Position numbers and translations under genes: made by a program. From the NCBI GenBank assembly GCA_002005505.1, contig KV908523.1, forward strand, positions 245,584 to 309,583: a stretch of 64,000 bases of DNA. The letters run 5' to 3'. Origin of the DNA: Botryococcus braunii. Taxonomy: Eukaryota > Chlorophyta > Trebouxiophyceae. The notes under the pieces were generated by a model that ran no database searches, had not been told where the DNA came from, and saw only the letters and a list, made by a program, of their open reading frames with translations. Shown here piece after piece: positions 22,541 to 32,549 of the stretch (within the stretch, counting starts at the first letter, position 1; each line of letters begins with the position of its first letter).

Positions 22541-23173
22541 AATGAAAATATAAAAGAACCGTGCGACCTCCGACGAAGCGTCCGACGGACAAACCGAGGT
22601 CGACTACGGTCAGCTAAGCCAAACCGTACGATACATTGACACAAAGGGGAGTTGCTGTAGTGACCCCAAGGTTCTCTCATTCTCTCACCCTCCCAGCTCC
22701 ACCCAGATCACGAACCCCGGAAGCTCTGAATATTCTGAAGATCCTTTTGGAAGCTGGCGCAAGTGCCAAAAAGATAAAATCATAAAGGTGGCGCAAGTGC
22801 CAATATATGGAAATGGCGCAAGTGCCTTAGCATTACTGCAAGAAAAGCGGGAAGCCCCAAAGTATAAAGATCTGATAAAAGACATGGGGAAAGCCCCAAA
22901 ACAAGAAATGTAAAATGCTGCCAAGAATCTGAAGACTCTCTGCTATTCCAAGGTCTGTGCTGCAAATCAAATAGAACTCCATACACCAGCAAGGAAAATT
23001 ACTTCAACTACCCCCACATTTAGTGTTCAAGTTCCAGCCTATTGAATATTTCATACTGTCGAAGCGCTGCGTGATGGGTGTTTGGAGCGAATTCAGCCAC
23101 ATACTGAAATTCGTAATCTCTTGTATTGTGCACTCTCCCCCCCCCCAGTCACAAAGCGGTTCGTGAAATTTCA

Positions 23174-23626
23174 CTAGGTGTGAAGTGTGACGTTTGAATA
23201 GCCTGGCATCCTTAAACCTAGTTTTGCCAGTGCGTAAAACAGCAATCGTTTCTCACTTCCGCAACACAAGGGAATCCCTTGCGCAACACAAGGGACAAGG
23301 GGGCCACGCAAGGGGGCCACGCAAGGGGGCACACATCTAAGTGATTGCGTGTGAGTTGTACCTTTATTTACTCTCGGCTGCTCCGGAGGAGTCTGCACAA
23401 ATGGTGCTGCAGATGGGGTCTGGCCATAAGCATTTACCAGTGGTACTGGTCCAAGACCCTTTACTGCAGGTACCTTGACTTTTCTGACGTATTTCCGCTT
23501 GGTAGTCTTTGCTGGACCTGCAACGTTAGGCTTCCGCGGTGATGTCCGGCTCTTGGCAGCCGGCTTCGTCTTACGGATCACCTTACGAGGACCAGTGGTA
23601 GGCACGGTTAGTGGCTGCGTAGGCAC
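23174..23626 (-). CDS. SR element basic Lys/Arg-rich ORF or exon, copy 2
   Basis: The same basic segment as 1200-1514. Copy 2 has a local duplication of TAGGCACGGTTAGTGGCTGC (about 23599-23640) at its 5' side and one fewer 14-bp repeat downstream. Probably one exon; the C-terminal part past a GTACAA donor-like site is likely intron. Confidence 0.4.
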   Translation of the reverse strand: MPTQPLTVPTTGPRKVIRKTKPAAKSRTSPRKPNVAGPAKTTKRKYVRKVKVPAVKGLGPVPLVNAYGQTPSAAPFVQTPPEQPRVNKGTTHTQSLRCVPPCVAPLRGPLVPCVAQGIPLCCGSEKRLLFYALAKLGLRMPGYSNVTLHT

Positions 23627-23792
23627 GGTTAGTGGCTGCTTGCTTTAAACTTACATCCACTCCACGCAAACATACTTTCAGTCAAAGGCATAGAGCCTGC
23701 AGGTAACCTCGGGTACTGCTCCCCTACTGGCGTGGGAGGTACTGATAGAGCATCACTGGCAGGAACAATAGCAAGATCCAGAGTGGGGACAG

Positions 23793-24335
23793 TCACCTTT
23801 CTCTAACTGGTGTTCCCACTCTGAGGTGCTGGGACATAATTAGTAAATCTCCTGTTATCAATTTGAACTGGTACAAAACCCTTACCGTAGATTCAGTCTT
23901 CCTCTTCTTTACATTGGTGTCGGGCTCCAAATCACAAATATTAACATCCAGATCAGAGTCAACTTCAGGCTCAGACTCGTCTGAAATATGCAGCTGGAGC
24001 ATGAAAGACCAAGGAGACTTCTCCTGGAAACCCTGATTGTAGTTGACCTGTGAACCTCTGCCAGATCCACGTCCCCTACCACGATAGTTATGGTTCCGTA
24101 CATCATTGAACTGGCGCTTGTCCTTATCGTCATCGCCCTCCTTCATGTAATCTGCTGCTGGCTGGTTATCCCGTTGCTTCTTAGCACGAAGCGCAGCCAG
24201 GTGTGCACGGAAGTCAGGGCTAAACAGTCTTGTTAGTACTGAAAATAATTCATTGACATCAGATAGCATACGATTTGCGACAGCAGAGTCAATGGCTAAA
24301 GCTACCTCATTATTGTGCCTGGCAGCCTTCTTCAC
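23793..24335 (-). CDS. SR element gag-like ORF, RGG half, copy 2
   Basis: Equivalent of 1638-2180, with an RGG-type patch (YRGRGRGSGRGS) and an acidic stretch after it. The apparent start codon is GTG and overlaps the stop of the upstream frame, which suggests a single product interrupted by a short intron or a frameshift shared by both copies. Confidence 0.45.
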   Translation of the reverse strand: MKKAARHNNEVALAIDSAVANRMLSDVNELFSVLTRLFSPDFRAHLAALRAKKQRDNQPAADYMKEGDDDKDKRQFNDVRNHNYRGRGRGSGRGSQVNYNQGFQEKSPWSFMLQLHISDESEPEVDSDLDVNICDLEPDTNVKKRKTESTVRVLYQFKLITGDLLIMSQHLRVGTPVRER

Positions 24336-24883
24336 GGCATCAAGTACCTCTGCAGTAGACCTGCAGCATCCTGTCTGATAATTACCTTTACGTTGTCAAT
24401 CCACAACGCAATTGACGTGCCTTTTACCAAAGGCGGAAGACGCTCTGACAGCATCTTTCTTCTCTTGGATTTTTCCTGTGCTGTTGGCATGCTGGTAGCT
24501 GCAGCTGGTCGCTGACTCCTTACTGCCATGCTTACATGATTCTGAATCTGCTGATCTTTTAAATTCAGTGCCTTGTTCATTGCCCTAACGATACCTTCAA
24601 TAATGTGCACAGTCTCATTACCTACATCAATGCCTGACCTCAAAGAGTTTGCAAAACGTTGTGCCTCCTCAGGGCCACATCCTCTCTCTATCACCTGTAC
24701 AATGGAGGGAAGTTTTGCTGCAAGCGTAGGTTCATCTTGAATTATTTGCAGTGAATTGCGAATAGGTGGTAACGTTGGTGTGCCTTGTGTCGATCTATGC
24801 TGGCTACCTCTAGGTGTCAGCTGTTCTTTCTCAACTTCGACCTCGAAGCCTCCAGCAAAGTCCATGACTTTTAAGTAAGACAA
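24332..24883 (-). CDS. SR element gag-like ORF, N-terminal half, copy 2
   Basis: 183 aa starting MSYLKVMDFAGGFEVEVEKE. Helical segments follow (PEEAQRFANSLRSG, VRAMNKALNLKDQQIQNHV), then a Ser/Lys-rich part (PTAQEKSKRRKMLSERLPPL). It is the first ORF from the coding-side end of the element, as expected for a gag-like protein. No known domain is recognised and no zinc knuckle is present. Confidence 0.45.
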   Translation of the reverse strand: MSYLKVMDFAGGFEVEVEKEQLTPRGSQHRSTQGTPTLPPIRNSLQIIQDEPTLAAKLPSIVQVIERGCGPEEAQRFANSLRSGIDVGNETVHIIEGIVRAMNKALNLKDQQIQNHVSMAVRSQRPAAATSMPTAQEKSKRRKMLSERLPPLVKGTSIALWIDNVKVIIRQDAAGLLQRYLMP

Positions 24884-24889
24884 GCTTTA

Positions 24890-26165
24890 CACAACAACAC
24901 GTAGCAGTGTCCTTAACCAAGCTCAAGTACAAAACCCTTGCATGATCTAAGGCTCACTCACTTCTCGGTTCTCTAAAAAATGCTCTACTCGCCCTCTCGT
25001 CAATTATATTGTGTGTTCGAATGTAAAATAAATTTTCTCTCAGACGCTCAAAATGTAAAAGTATGCCGACTTATATGGTTATCCTGCACTCAAACGATAC
25101 CTGCACGGCTGCAGCTCCCAACAGCCGTCACTTGCCTTCAGTCTTAAACTGCCCGCAACTCAACGTTTACCCTCCTGGTTTCAGCAAAAGAAACTTTAGT
25201 TCGTCAAATACGTGGGCTTGCCTTTCACGGGAGGATATCAGTGCTCGAACCTGTCAGGGCTCGGACTTTCGGACCAGGATCCCAACCAGCTTAATGACAG
25301 CTGATCAAGTTACTCACTATCCTACTTGCCCACACTATTGACCTCACTCCCAGGACTTACAGCAAGTAAAGATGTACACAATAATGTGCAGGCTCTGACG
25401 CCGACACTGCTTACTTCACAGGAGGTTTCCGTTCTTGAGCTCAATAAAAGACGCGGGACAGCTCAAAACCATAGACAAAGTTCTAGCTACTCAAAGGAAC
25501 CACACTCACGTAACAGATGCTCAATCTGAATTACTCAAGGACAACACTGGCGGACCTCGGAACTTCCGATGGAAGCCTCAACAAGGTAACAAGGAAGATA
25601 TAAGACACTCAACACACGGTGAAAGAGCGGCAGGTACTAAGTAAAGTGAGTCTCAACCGCTGCAAGGTTTGTACCCTTGAACAATGATACCAGGAACTGG
25701 CGCGCGATGCGACCAAGCTCGAAACTGCCCGAAAGTCGGTCTAAGACCGGGCCAAGTCAAAAGAAACGGAATGCTGCACCTATAGCAAGGTTACAAGCAT
25801 AATGTGTGCATAATAGCTATACTTTGGCAACCACATCATATACCTATCCATTGTCTGTGCTCCCCGGTGGGCGTCCCCTAACACGGATCTGCGCTACAGA
25901 GGTATCGAAGGGAATGTGAGGCCCTTAGCTCTCACTGCGAATATGTATTACCTTTGGTTTGAAGTTGGTGCTGGCTGTCGGCTTTTCGACTAAGGGATGC
26001 AACGAATCCCGCCTGTGTGCTACCTAACCAAACACAAGGATCTTTCACAACAAGGATGTCCTCCTAGCTTACTTAGCTATAGCAAGTCTAATGTAGCTTG
26101 TGGATGAACGTCAAAAGCCTTTTTGGTGGGAAGTCTATAGCAAGAACGTCCCAGGCATCAAATCT
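24890..26165. other. SR element 5' non-coding region
   Basis: About 1.3 kb between the first minus-strand ORF and the terminal repeat B2. No conserved ORF, and no similarity by eye to the 21278-22110 region, which argues against ordinary LTRs. Confidence 0.5.
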
Positions 26166-26279
26166 GTTAGGCTGGTAGGCCAGACGGACTTGATATGCCT
26201 AAGACTTCACGTGACCACCGTGACTGACGTTACTCACGTGAACGATCACTAAACACATATCATGATTTAATTCACGACA

Positions 26280-27240
26280 TGCTATTGGATTGGCACCCTT
26301 CTTATGGACAATTGTGCCATTATCCATAGCCCCAGGCAAGCAAGGATCATTAACTTGTCTCCATTGCTTTAAACCCACAAAGTAACGATTGCAAAACGGG
26401 GCAGCAGACGCATCACCGGCCTTTGCTCATGATCATGTCAAACACGGCGTGCCTATACGTACATACCAGTGTCAGGTGTCAACCAGTAATATATTCTGAC
26501 GTCAGACCCCATCTGGTCGACCCCATCTTAGGGTGGGGGTCATTCCATTCCGCAGGAGATACACCTCAAGTGCAGATGCAAGAAAAACACACCGATCGAC
26601 ATTGCTGCCAACACTACAGCACAACCATCAAACACAACTAACCCCATGTTAGAATGGTTTGTCGTTGTCGTGTGGTCACTTCAAGATGCTGGCAAAACAA
26701 AAAAGGCAGATTAGACTAAGACCAAGATCTTCTAGGACGGACGTGTTTTCCTATGAGGCTGGCACATTTCCGTCAGAGCCAACTACGGAAGTGCTTGCAG
26801 CTCTTAGGGCCCTAGGGCCTCATGACCCTCCAGATCAGGAGCTTCTCCAGAGTGTCTTCCTCTCATGAAACTGTTGCGCCGTCCCACATGCTGTACTGGG
26901 CGGTACCTGGGACTGCAGCCAGCCGGAACTCCTTTCGGAAGGGTACCCTCCCATGTATCTCGAGTCAACTGACCTTGCAGTCCTTGGCATCCCAGCTACC
27001 AGTCATAGATAAAGTTGTGTACAGCCCAGGAGGATTCTGCAAAAACGCCGACCGTTATCTTAAATATTTACCCATTCTTTCGTTCCAACAAATCAACATC
27101 AAATGTTCACACAATCATTCTCTAAACCCTTTTGCCGGCTCAGGCATTGACAAGGTCAACAATAGCAGTGCTTAGGACAGTCTCTAAAACGCAAGGCAAG
27201 CCTCGGCCAACAATTCAAGGATAAAGGCCCGTCTAGTCAT
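26280..27240 (+). repeat. X module, unit 2 (right part)
   Basis: Continues the X sequence interrupted at 21261 by the SR insertion. It matches 7730-8690 and 41100-41830. The plus-strand stretch EVLAALRALGPHDPPDQELL (about 26780-26850) is conserved with unit 1. Confidence 0.8.
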
Positions 27241-27535
27241 CCATCATCCGACACTTTCAATCTAATTCTTATTCTTTTTCTTATTCTTAATCATGTTCTC
27301 ATTCATTCGAACTAATTCATTCATTTATTTTTTAATCTATTTGTTTAAACTCATCATTGCTAATATTACTAATATTACATTAATATTATTATTAATGTTC
27401 TTTTATTTTTATCTTTAAATAACACAGCAAGAGTAATCAATTACAAGTAACAACAACAACAAAAATAATGATAAAACATAATAGGCAATAGGTAAGAGAT
27501 AATAAACAATGACATTAATGACGATATTAGAAACA

Positions 27536-27631
<96 letters not shown>
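27536..27631. repeat. (GAT)n microsatellite, unit 2
   Basis: Counterpart of 9017-9120, with one ATT interruption near 27580. Confidence 0.97.
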
Positions 27632-27632
<1 letters not shown>

Positions 27633-27760
27633 GCAGGACGCGGATGGTAATAATAGTAAAAAGATTTCCATGCCAACAACCAAAGTCACCACCACCATCA
27701 ACCCTCGTCAAAAAAAAAAAAAATAGATAGTTAAAAAAATCGAGTAATGCGTAATTGCGT

Positions 27761-28702
27761 CTAGAGGTGCCGCGCCCCCTGGCAAGCAGCCAAAAAGGAT
27801 GCGGAGAATATCCGGGACGATGGGAGCGCACCTAGCCCATAATGCAAGGTGATGTCCAACTTGTGCCGCCCAAAGCGATGTATCCACATGTGCAGGATGG
27901 CTAGGGCTCGCTGGGCGCTAGTGGGCAAGCCCTCCTTGTGCATGTCATTCCATGAGCAGTCCCTCGTGTCCTCCTCTCCATCCCAAACGCACACAGGCTT
28001 GGGGCCCTTGCTACAGGCCCCGGGCGCGGTACACTTCCTTCGGGGGGCCCGGATCTCCGCCAGTGCCTTGCAGGCCATGTACAGAAATCCAATGGATGGC
28101 ACCAGGCCAGCCTCCATGGATGGCCCAACTGCGCATACGACCTCACGACCCTTGCTACACAGCTCCCAAAGAAAATTCATCTCATCATTCTCGCCATTTT
28201 CGCCCTTAACCATCATGGACATCCTCCCCGTAAACATAGCATCGAAAGCCACCCCAACTTCCGCGATGGGCTCACCCAACAGGAATCGTTGCTCAACTCT
28301 CAATCCGCACATGGTTCAGGGGAGCAAGCTTGAAAGCTCTGGCCAGTCCTCGCCCTCTTTAATACGGAACAGTTTTATATGGAAGGCCCAAGGATGGGTT
28401 GGGTTTACGGGATGCTGTGGAAACGTTAGCCAACGCAGTAGCGTGTTCACTGCCTTGGCCCCAAAGGCAGCGATGGTCTGTCCTTCCAGCCAGCGCTCCT
28501 CGGAGGCACACTGCTCCAGGTACACCGCGCGGAACACGCTGGAGGTCGCGGCCATTCTTGCAAGTTCCGGGAGGGCGAGCGCTAGGCTCACCAAGACACG
28601 CTTCTGGACCTCGTTAGGGAGGTCGTCCCATTGGACCCTGCTGGGAACCCCCTTGCTTGCGGCGGCCCTCCGCTTTGAACGCCAGCCGGATGTCTTGGAC
28701 CT
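27761..28702 (-). pseudogene. F-box protein gene, main exon, unit 2 copy (one nonsense codon)
   Basis: The minus-strand frame begins after GGTGGCAG|AGG. It encodes the basic lead, the F-box-like region (WDDLPNEVQKRVLVSLALAL, PELARMAATSSVFRAVYLEQ) and the downstream unrecognised domain, ending ...SFLAACQGARHL. It is open except for one TGA at 28316-28318, where unit 1 has TGG (Trp) after LSSLLP. F-box proteins act as substrate receptors in SCF ubiquitin ligases; that role is inferred from the motif only. The unit 1 and unit 2 copies carry different lesions, so both descend from an intact gene carried by the repeat unit. Confidence 0.65.
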
Positions 28703-28868
28703 CTGCCACCAAAAACATACCCGTCCCCAAATTGAGCAATCTAGACAAGTACAAACGACAAAAGGCCAATGACAACCACAACAACAGACAGTAACAACAA
28801 TCAATAACAATAACATACCATCAGAATGCAACAAACATGTTGAAATAAAGCACAACGCCGGAAGCTAC

Positions 28869-28971
28869 CTGCCCATGAGACAAAGGGCGAGCCATTGAGG
28901 GTCGTAACATTTCAACACTATGGCTATGAGGTACTTTGCGGACTCAGAATCAAGAGCTACTTGTAACATGT
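28869..28971 (-). other. Conserved exon-like block, unit 2
   Basis: Counterpart of 10520-10622: MLQVALDSESAKYLIAIVLK, then CYDPQWLALCLMG. Splice-like borders and open frame are preserved. Confidence 0.4.
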
Positions 28972-29154
28972 CTGTGGCAACAACAGCTTGCTATGATGGC
29001 TGCAGGCACATGCTATGCAGTGAGCGCGGTGCCTCCACACATCTCTGGTCGTGGCTGAGGGAGTTGGCGGGAGGAGACAGAGACAGCATTCGCTATCCAA
29101 AACTGAAGGACAACTCCAGGGTTCTGAGACCATCTGTGAGGGGAGGTGCCATAC

Positions 29155-29319
29155 AGTGAGGGTACCTTGACTAATGCTGCAACTGCAGCTTCAGTATCCT
29201 CCGAGGAATCAGCAGGCCCAGTCCCAGAAACCCCTCCAGGCTCCCTGCACAAGTGCCCAACATACTTCATTAGGCTCCCGTACAGCTGCGGCCAGACTGT
29301 AAAGACAACATTTACCTTG
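29155..29319 (-). other. Conserved exon-like block, unit 2 (KVNVVFTVWPQL...)
   Basis: Counterpart of 10817-10978 with the same CAAG|GTACCC donor-like border. The frame reads GGVSGTGPADSSEDTEAAVA. Function unknown. Confidence 0.4.
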
Positions 29320-30174
29320 GACTTCATATGTGTGCATATTAAGATCCCGTACAGTTCTATCTGATTTTCATGTGTAATTACATGAACGCATACATTATAT
29401 AATTGGCCGCTCTGCGTCGCAGTCAAGACGAACATTTCAAGCATTACAATCAGTCGCCATCTTCTTCTTCATGAATGGCTCTCTTTGCATCAGTCATATA
29501 ATCTTCCGCTGTTTGCTATAACACAGACAGCAGCTGTTCCAACAAGAAGTAGGACCAACCGGGGGAGGGACGGGGGTGGGCAGGGGAGATGCGAGGGAGG
29601 GAGGAAGGGACAAGGAGAAATCTCTTTAGCGGCTGACTGAAGAAGACAAATTGGGGTTCCGAGCCATGAGGGAGGAGTCGCGACCCGAGAGTGATGATAT
29701 GCGCAAGCGAATCGCGACGAATTCTACCTAAAAGAAGAGGGACGCAATTCACTAAACCATGCATAACTTGCGGAGAAGACACAAACTTTTCTTGACACCT
29801 CTACGCTTAATATGCGGGTATTGGAACGCTGGAAACAGATCTGGATCTGGATTCTGGCACGCTATCACACCGCCGCCACAGCTTCGCTGTGGTGCAACCG
29901 GCGATTTGACAGATCACTTAGCGCTTAACGGAATTATGGTTTTGAAAAATATGATCTTACAGATATGCGCAAGCTAGATTCTGCCAACACTAATAACCAC
30001 AGGAGACCATCATACACCACCAAATGGCCACATGTGCTCAAAACTCCTCACCATTGTTTAATTATCGCTCCTGGGCAGAGATAATCCCCTTCATCTTGCA
30101 TTGTATTTGTCGTCAAGTTTGACACCCCGCCGCAGCCGGTTGACACGTCCCCGGCCCAAACGCTTCTATCTCTC

Positions 30175-32265
30175 TTGCGCATGTTTGACTTAATGTCAGA
30201 GTATATTGTCTCCAGCTTCTTTGATCATGCACTTTCCTGTAGAAAGCCTACTGATATTGCCATAGTCAGCATGGATGGAGGACTGCTCTCGTTATCTCTC
30301 GTGGTCAGCGACACTGATCAGTGGTGTCGGAGACAACAGGGTATTTGGCAGTACGGTTCAGTTGTAATGCCTGGGTTTTCCGACCCTGCAGTGCGTGGAC
30401 TAGCGCCGCACTACCATTCTTATGTGCGCTTCCGTAAACGGATGTGGCTCATTTCCCAATTGGACGAGTGTGTTGCTCTCTCTCATACTTGCCCCCGTCT
30501 ATTTTGGCGGATACTCCGTGGCCAACTCCCTTCCTTGCCCCTGCCATTGCATGACCATGAGATGTGGAGCAATTTCATGTCTGGGTTCACTCGGGAGGAT
30601 GTTGGTACCCCTGATGAACCCCTTATGCCCTTATCGGAGGTGGCGTATCCGCCTTTTCCTGTCACCGATGACTCCCTTAACCAACCCTTCACCTTACAGG
30701 AAATGGAGCATGCCTTTAGTGCCTTGCACACGGGGAGGAGTGTTGGATTTCAGGGTTTCCCGGCTAAATTTAAACTTCTTCACTTCGCCCAACGCCCCCC
30801 TGACCCCCAAACACGTGGACAGGACCCCCACCTCCAGGCCCCGAATTTATTGACCATTGTCAATGCTATGTTTCAGGCAGGGCTTATTCCCCCTGCCTTC
30901 ACTGTGTTTCAGGTCGTCCCTGTGTTTATACCCGGGGCCAAGGATGTACTAGATACGGCAAATTACCGCCCTCTTGCTGTCCCTGAACCCTTCATGCGGT
31001 TGTATGCCACTCTCTTGAACACTAGGCTTATTCGGCATGTGAAATCTAAGGGGTTGCGCTGTCAGGCCCAAACAGGCTTCCGCCCAGGGGTTTCCACCTT
31101 GCATCAGGTCATTGCGGTTCAGCACTTCATTGACCTCGCTACGCCAGAGCACCGGTGATACCCCTTATTATTATGCTCTTTGGATTTGAGTAAAGCATAT
31201 GATTGGGTTCCTCGCCCCCGTCTTTGAGAGGCCTTACTCGGGTGGGTGTACCAGCCCAACTTCTGGCTACTGTGACATCTTTGTATGACGATGCCCCCAA
31301 GTTATGTGTAAGTGGGGGACGTCCGGGGCGCTCGTGATGCCTTGGGTCGGTATCCTCCAGGGGTCCACTAGTAGTCCTACTCTATTTGCTATCTTCTCGG
31401 ATGGTCTCAATCACTATGTTGAAGCTCGGTGTCCGGGTGTTGGGCCCGCCACCCGGGATGGTCGTTCTGTCCCTGTTAAGGGCTATGGCGATGACTACAA
31501 ACTTCTGGCCAAGTCCGGGGAAGAGTTGCAGAATCACCTTCTCCCCGCTACGTCGGAGTGGTGCCAGTTCACACGTATGGGGGTGGATCTCCCCAAGTCG
31601 AATTTCATGGTCTTCCCCCCCCTCGCAGGAGCCCCCCCCCCCCCCCCTCGGGTTACGTATGATGGTCAACCCTGCCACAGGTGACCCAGGCTCGTCATTT
31701 AGGTGTCATGCTTTCTACGACTTCCGGCATTGGGGCTACCTTTGGCCACTTACGTGGCAAGATGTGGGGTGCCTGGTCGACTATTTTTACGCGCTATGGC
31801 GATCTTAAATGTGCCACTTCTCTAAGTCTTCTTTTGCGTCTCTACTTGGCGTGTGTGGTTCCTGCTTGTTCTTATGGGTGTGAGGTGTGGAGTCTCCGGG
31901 GGTTTTCCCCTCCTCCCCTCAGCCCTCTGCAAACACTCTAGAAAAGGATTTTCTTACTATGCTAGGGATGATCCTTGGGGTTCGTCCCATGGTCCGCACT
32001 GATGTGCTCCCTGTTGAGGTAGGCGTTTGGCCCCTTCAGCATATTTGGTTCAAGCGTGTGGTCACCTTTTGGAACTCTCTGGTGGATCTCCCGGCCGACC
32101 AGTTGCATGCCCGCAATCATAGGGACTCCTGCTGCTGCGGTGTTACGGTTCGGACTCCGTCAAGGGTGGCTTCAAGGATGTCCGCCCGTCGACGCTTAGG
32201 GTACCCCTATGAGGTTGATTGTCATATGGGTACCCTAAGCGCCCACATCCTGTTGACATGGATAC
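30175..32265 (+). pseudogene. LINE reverse transcriptase, unit 2, 5' part
   Basis: The longest frame (30175-31158) carries a pre-RT linker (CPRLFWRILRGQLPSLPLPL) and the RT fingers (ANYRPLAVPEPFMRLYATLL, AQTGFRPGVSTLHQVIAVQH). A stop at 31156-31158 is followed in shifted frames by [32 protein letters not shown], the catalytic YGDDYKLL near 31484-31500, [12 protein letters not shown] and [10 protein letters not shown]. This is a non-LTR RT of jockey/LINE type. An endonuclease domain is not seen upstream. The element is split at 32265 by Gypsy 2 and continues at 39034. Several stops and frameshifts make it inactive. Confidence 0.85.
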
Positions 32266-32533
32266 TGTAACGGTCTCCTTCCATATTACTAAACCAGCCT
32301 TAGATAATATCTCGAAGCCGTCACATGCAGTGGCGGGAATATTGATAGCTGGTTGTACCGGAAGGTACCCTCATTGTTCGCGCCCCTAGGCAGGGACCAG
32401 GTCGGTGCTAGGAGGGAAGGACGACGGAAGACGGAGACATATAATGATATTCATGTAACAAGCGATTGATCCACCTGTGTCTCGCCTGTGTCTCAAGCTC
32501 TTCTCTCTCTCTTACTTGCTTCCAGTACTTACA
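32266..32533 (+). repeat. Gypsy 2 5' LTR
   Basis: TGTAACGGTC...AGTACTTACA. It is followed by ATTGGTATTCGGCG, in which TGGTATTCGG is a plausible primer-binding site. Confidence 0.95.
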
Positions 32534-32549
32534 ATTGGTATTCGGCGTG

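Larger units (their letters stand above)
21262..26279 (-). mobile_element. SR (split-repeat) element, complete copy 2
   Basis: The element starts TGTAGTGATCCAGAAA (A1, 21262-21277) and ends ...TTCACGACA (B2, 26166-26279). It is flanked by TGCT direct repeats (21258-21261, 26280-26283), and uninterrupted target versions are near 7728 and 41100. Internally a 114-bp copy of the right end (B1, 22111-22224, 2 mismatches) is joined through tata to a copy of the left-end motif (A2, 22229-22244). The order A1-B1-A2-ORFs-B2, read from the coding strand, resembles the split direct repeats of PAT/Ngaro-type DIRS retrotransposons. No tyrosine recombinase or RT is present, so it would be non-autonomous. 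Confidence 0.75.

Noticed and set aside
21262..26279. SR element as an ordinary LTR retrotransposon
   Set aside because: Only the last 114 bp of the left block recurs at the right end; the other 850 bp has no counterpart, and there is no RT or polypurine tract.
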